Shown here one piece after another: positions 63,500 to 64,000 of a DNA stretch of 64,000 nucleotides (its first letter is position 1; each line of letters starts with the position of its first letter). The stretch is from Aradus depressus. Its lineage: Eukaryota > Arthropoda > Insecta > Hemiptera > Aradidae. A model generated the notes under the pieces. It did not search any database, had not been told where the DNA came from, and saw only the letters and a program-made list of their open reading frames with translations. The translations under genes were made by a program, and so were the position numbers. The stretch is from assembly GCA_963662175.1 (NCBI GenBank), contig OY759221.1:21253027-21317026 (forward strand), written 5' to 3'.

Positions 63500-63815
63500 A
63501 GCTATACAAAGCATTGTGGAAGTTGTGTGCAATAGGTCAAAAATACGTTGCGGAGTTTTCAACGAAATTTTATGTTTTTTGACCTTCTGAATCCAAAAAT
63601 GAAAAAATTATTTCAGAATCCTGTGAGGACAACACCTATCCATTTTCAGCCATAACAGCCAAAGGGAAGAGGGAATTAAAAAGGAAGCTTAACTCAAAAA
63701 TTTTAATAACTGTCGTAATGAATGTATTGATACGAAATTTCTAATGTAAGTTCAAAGAACGACACCTATTAATTTCCCGCAAAATCGGTCGAAGGGAAGA
63801 CGGGGATCAGAGGAG
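63500..63815 (+). repeat. Repeat A
   Basis: agctatacaaagcattgtggaagttg (5' hairpin, decayed), ttttcaacgaaattttatg, ccattttcagccataacagcc, taactgtcgtaatgaatgtattga, cgcaaaatcggtcgaagg. Confidence 0.82.
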
Positions 63816-64000
63816 TATTTTATTTAAGTATAAATAAAAACTATATAGTTCTTCATTTATTTCGTGAGCATACTTTCTCAATAACTTGAATGAGTTACGA
63901 GCATCATGTATCATCTCAATTTCTCAAGCTTCAAGTGCGTTCATTGTTTATATGGATCAAGACAGATGCACTTGCATTATTGTCCATCAAAGCACATGGT
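63816..64000. other. No gene recognised
   Basis: Unassigned sequence up to the window edge. Confidence 0.4.

Overview
This window is repeat-saturated, AT-rich nuclear DNA from an animal, most likely an insect. Supporting signs are many tRNA-derived SINE copies whose tails are (CCTAA)n, the arthropod telomere unit, together with mariner, hAT-like, pogo/Tigger-like and Penelope-like remnants and many 5'-truncated non-LTR retrotransposons (LINEs) with target-site duplications (TSDs). A sap-feeding hemipteran is possible but is a guess. I found no complete host gene, no true tRNA or rRNA gene and nothing bacterial. All recognisable protein coding belongs to broken transposable elements.

Layout. 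0-9 kb: SINE-A copies, a deleted mariner, a jockey-like LINE end, a three-layer nest (repeat A > LINE > LINE, 5.8-7.6 kb), and a Penelope-like end with a GIY-YIG fragment and a hammerhead-like motif. 9-18 kb: a 442-bp near-perfect palindrome, LINE ends, a 50-bp tandem triplet, SINE-B, a 73-bp satellite (16.4-17.0 kb) and a SINE-A cluster. 18-32 kb: dispersed repeats A, B, C and E, a LINE RT fragment hit by a second deleted mariner, and a 1-kb antisense LINE with a damaged YxDD box. 32-45 kb: LINE ends, tandem duplications, a hAT-like element with a BED finger hosting SINE-B, and a nested LINE-in-LINE at 41.2-41.9 kb. 45-48 kb: a 2.1-kb foldback holding a palindromic insertion, then a TIR element that carries a 25-bp tandem repeat and a LINE. 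48-64 kb: further LINE ends, a hAT MITE inside a LINE 3' UTR, a pogo-like MITE between direct repeats, more SINE-A and more repeat A.

How it works together. Repeat A (units of about 140 bp) is the main landing ground: SINE-A, LINEs and foldback elements insert into it and leave 8-14 bp TSDs, so relative ages can be read. SINE-B shares its 3' end with a LINE in this window, a candidate SINE-LINE partnership. Three unrelated repeat families carry the same hammerhead-ribozyme-like core, and one of them is attached to Penelope-like coding sequence.

Names such as SINE-A, SINE-B and repeats A, B, C and E are my own labels. All alignments were done by eye; no database was consulted.
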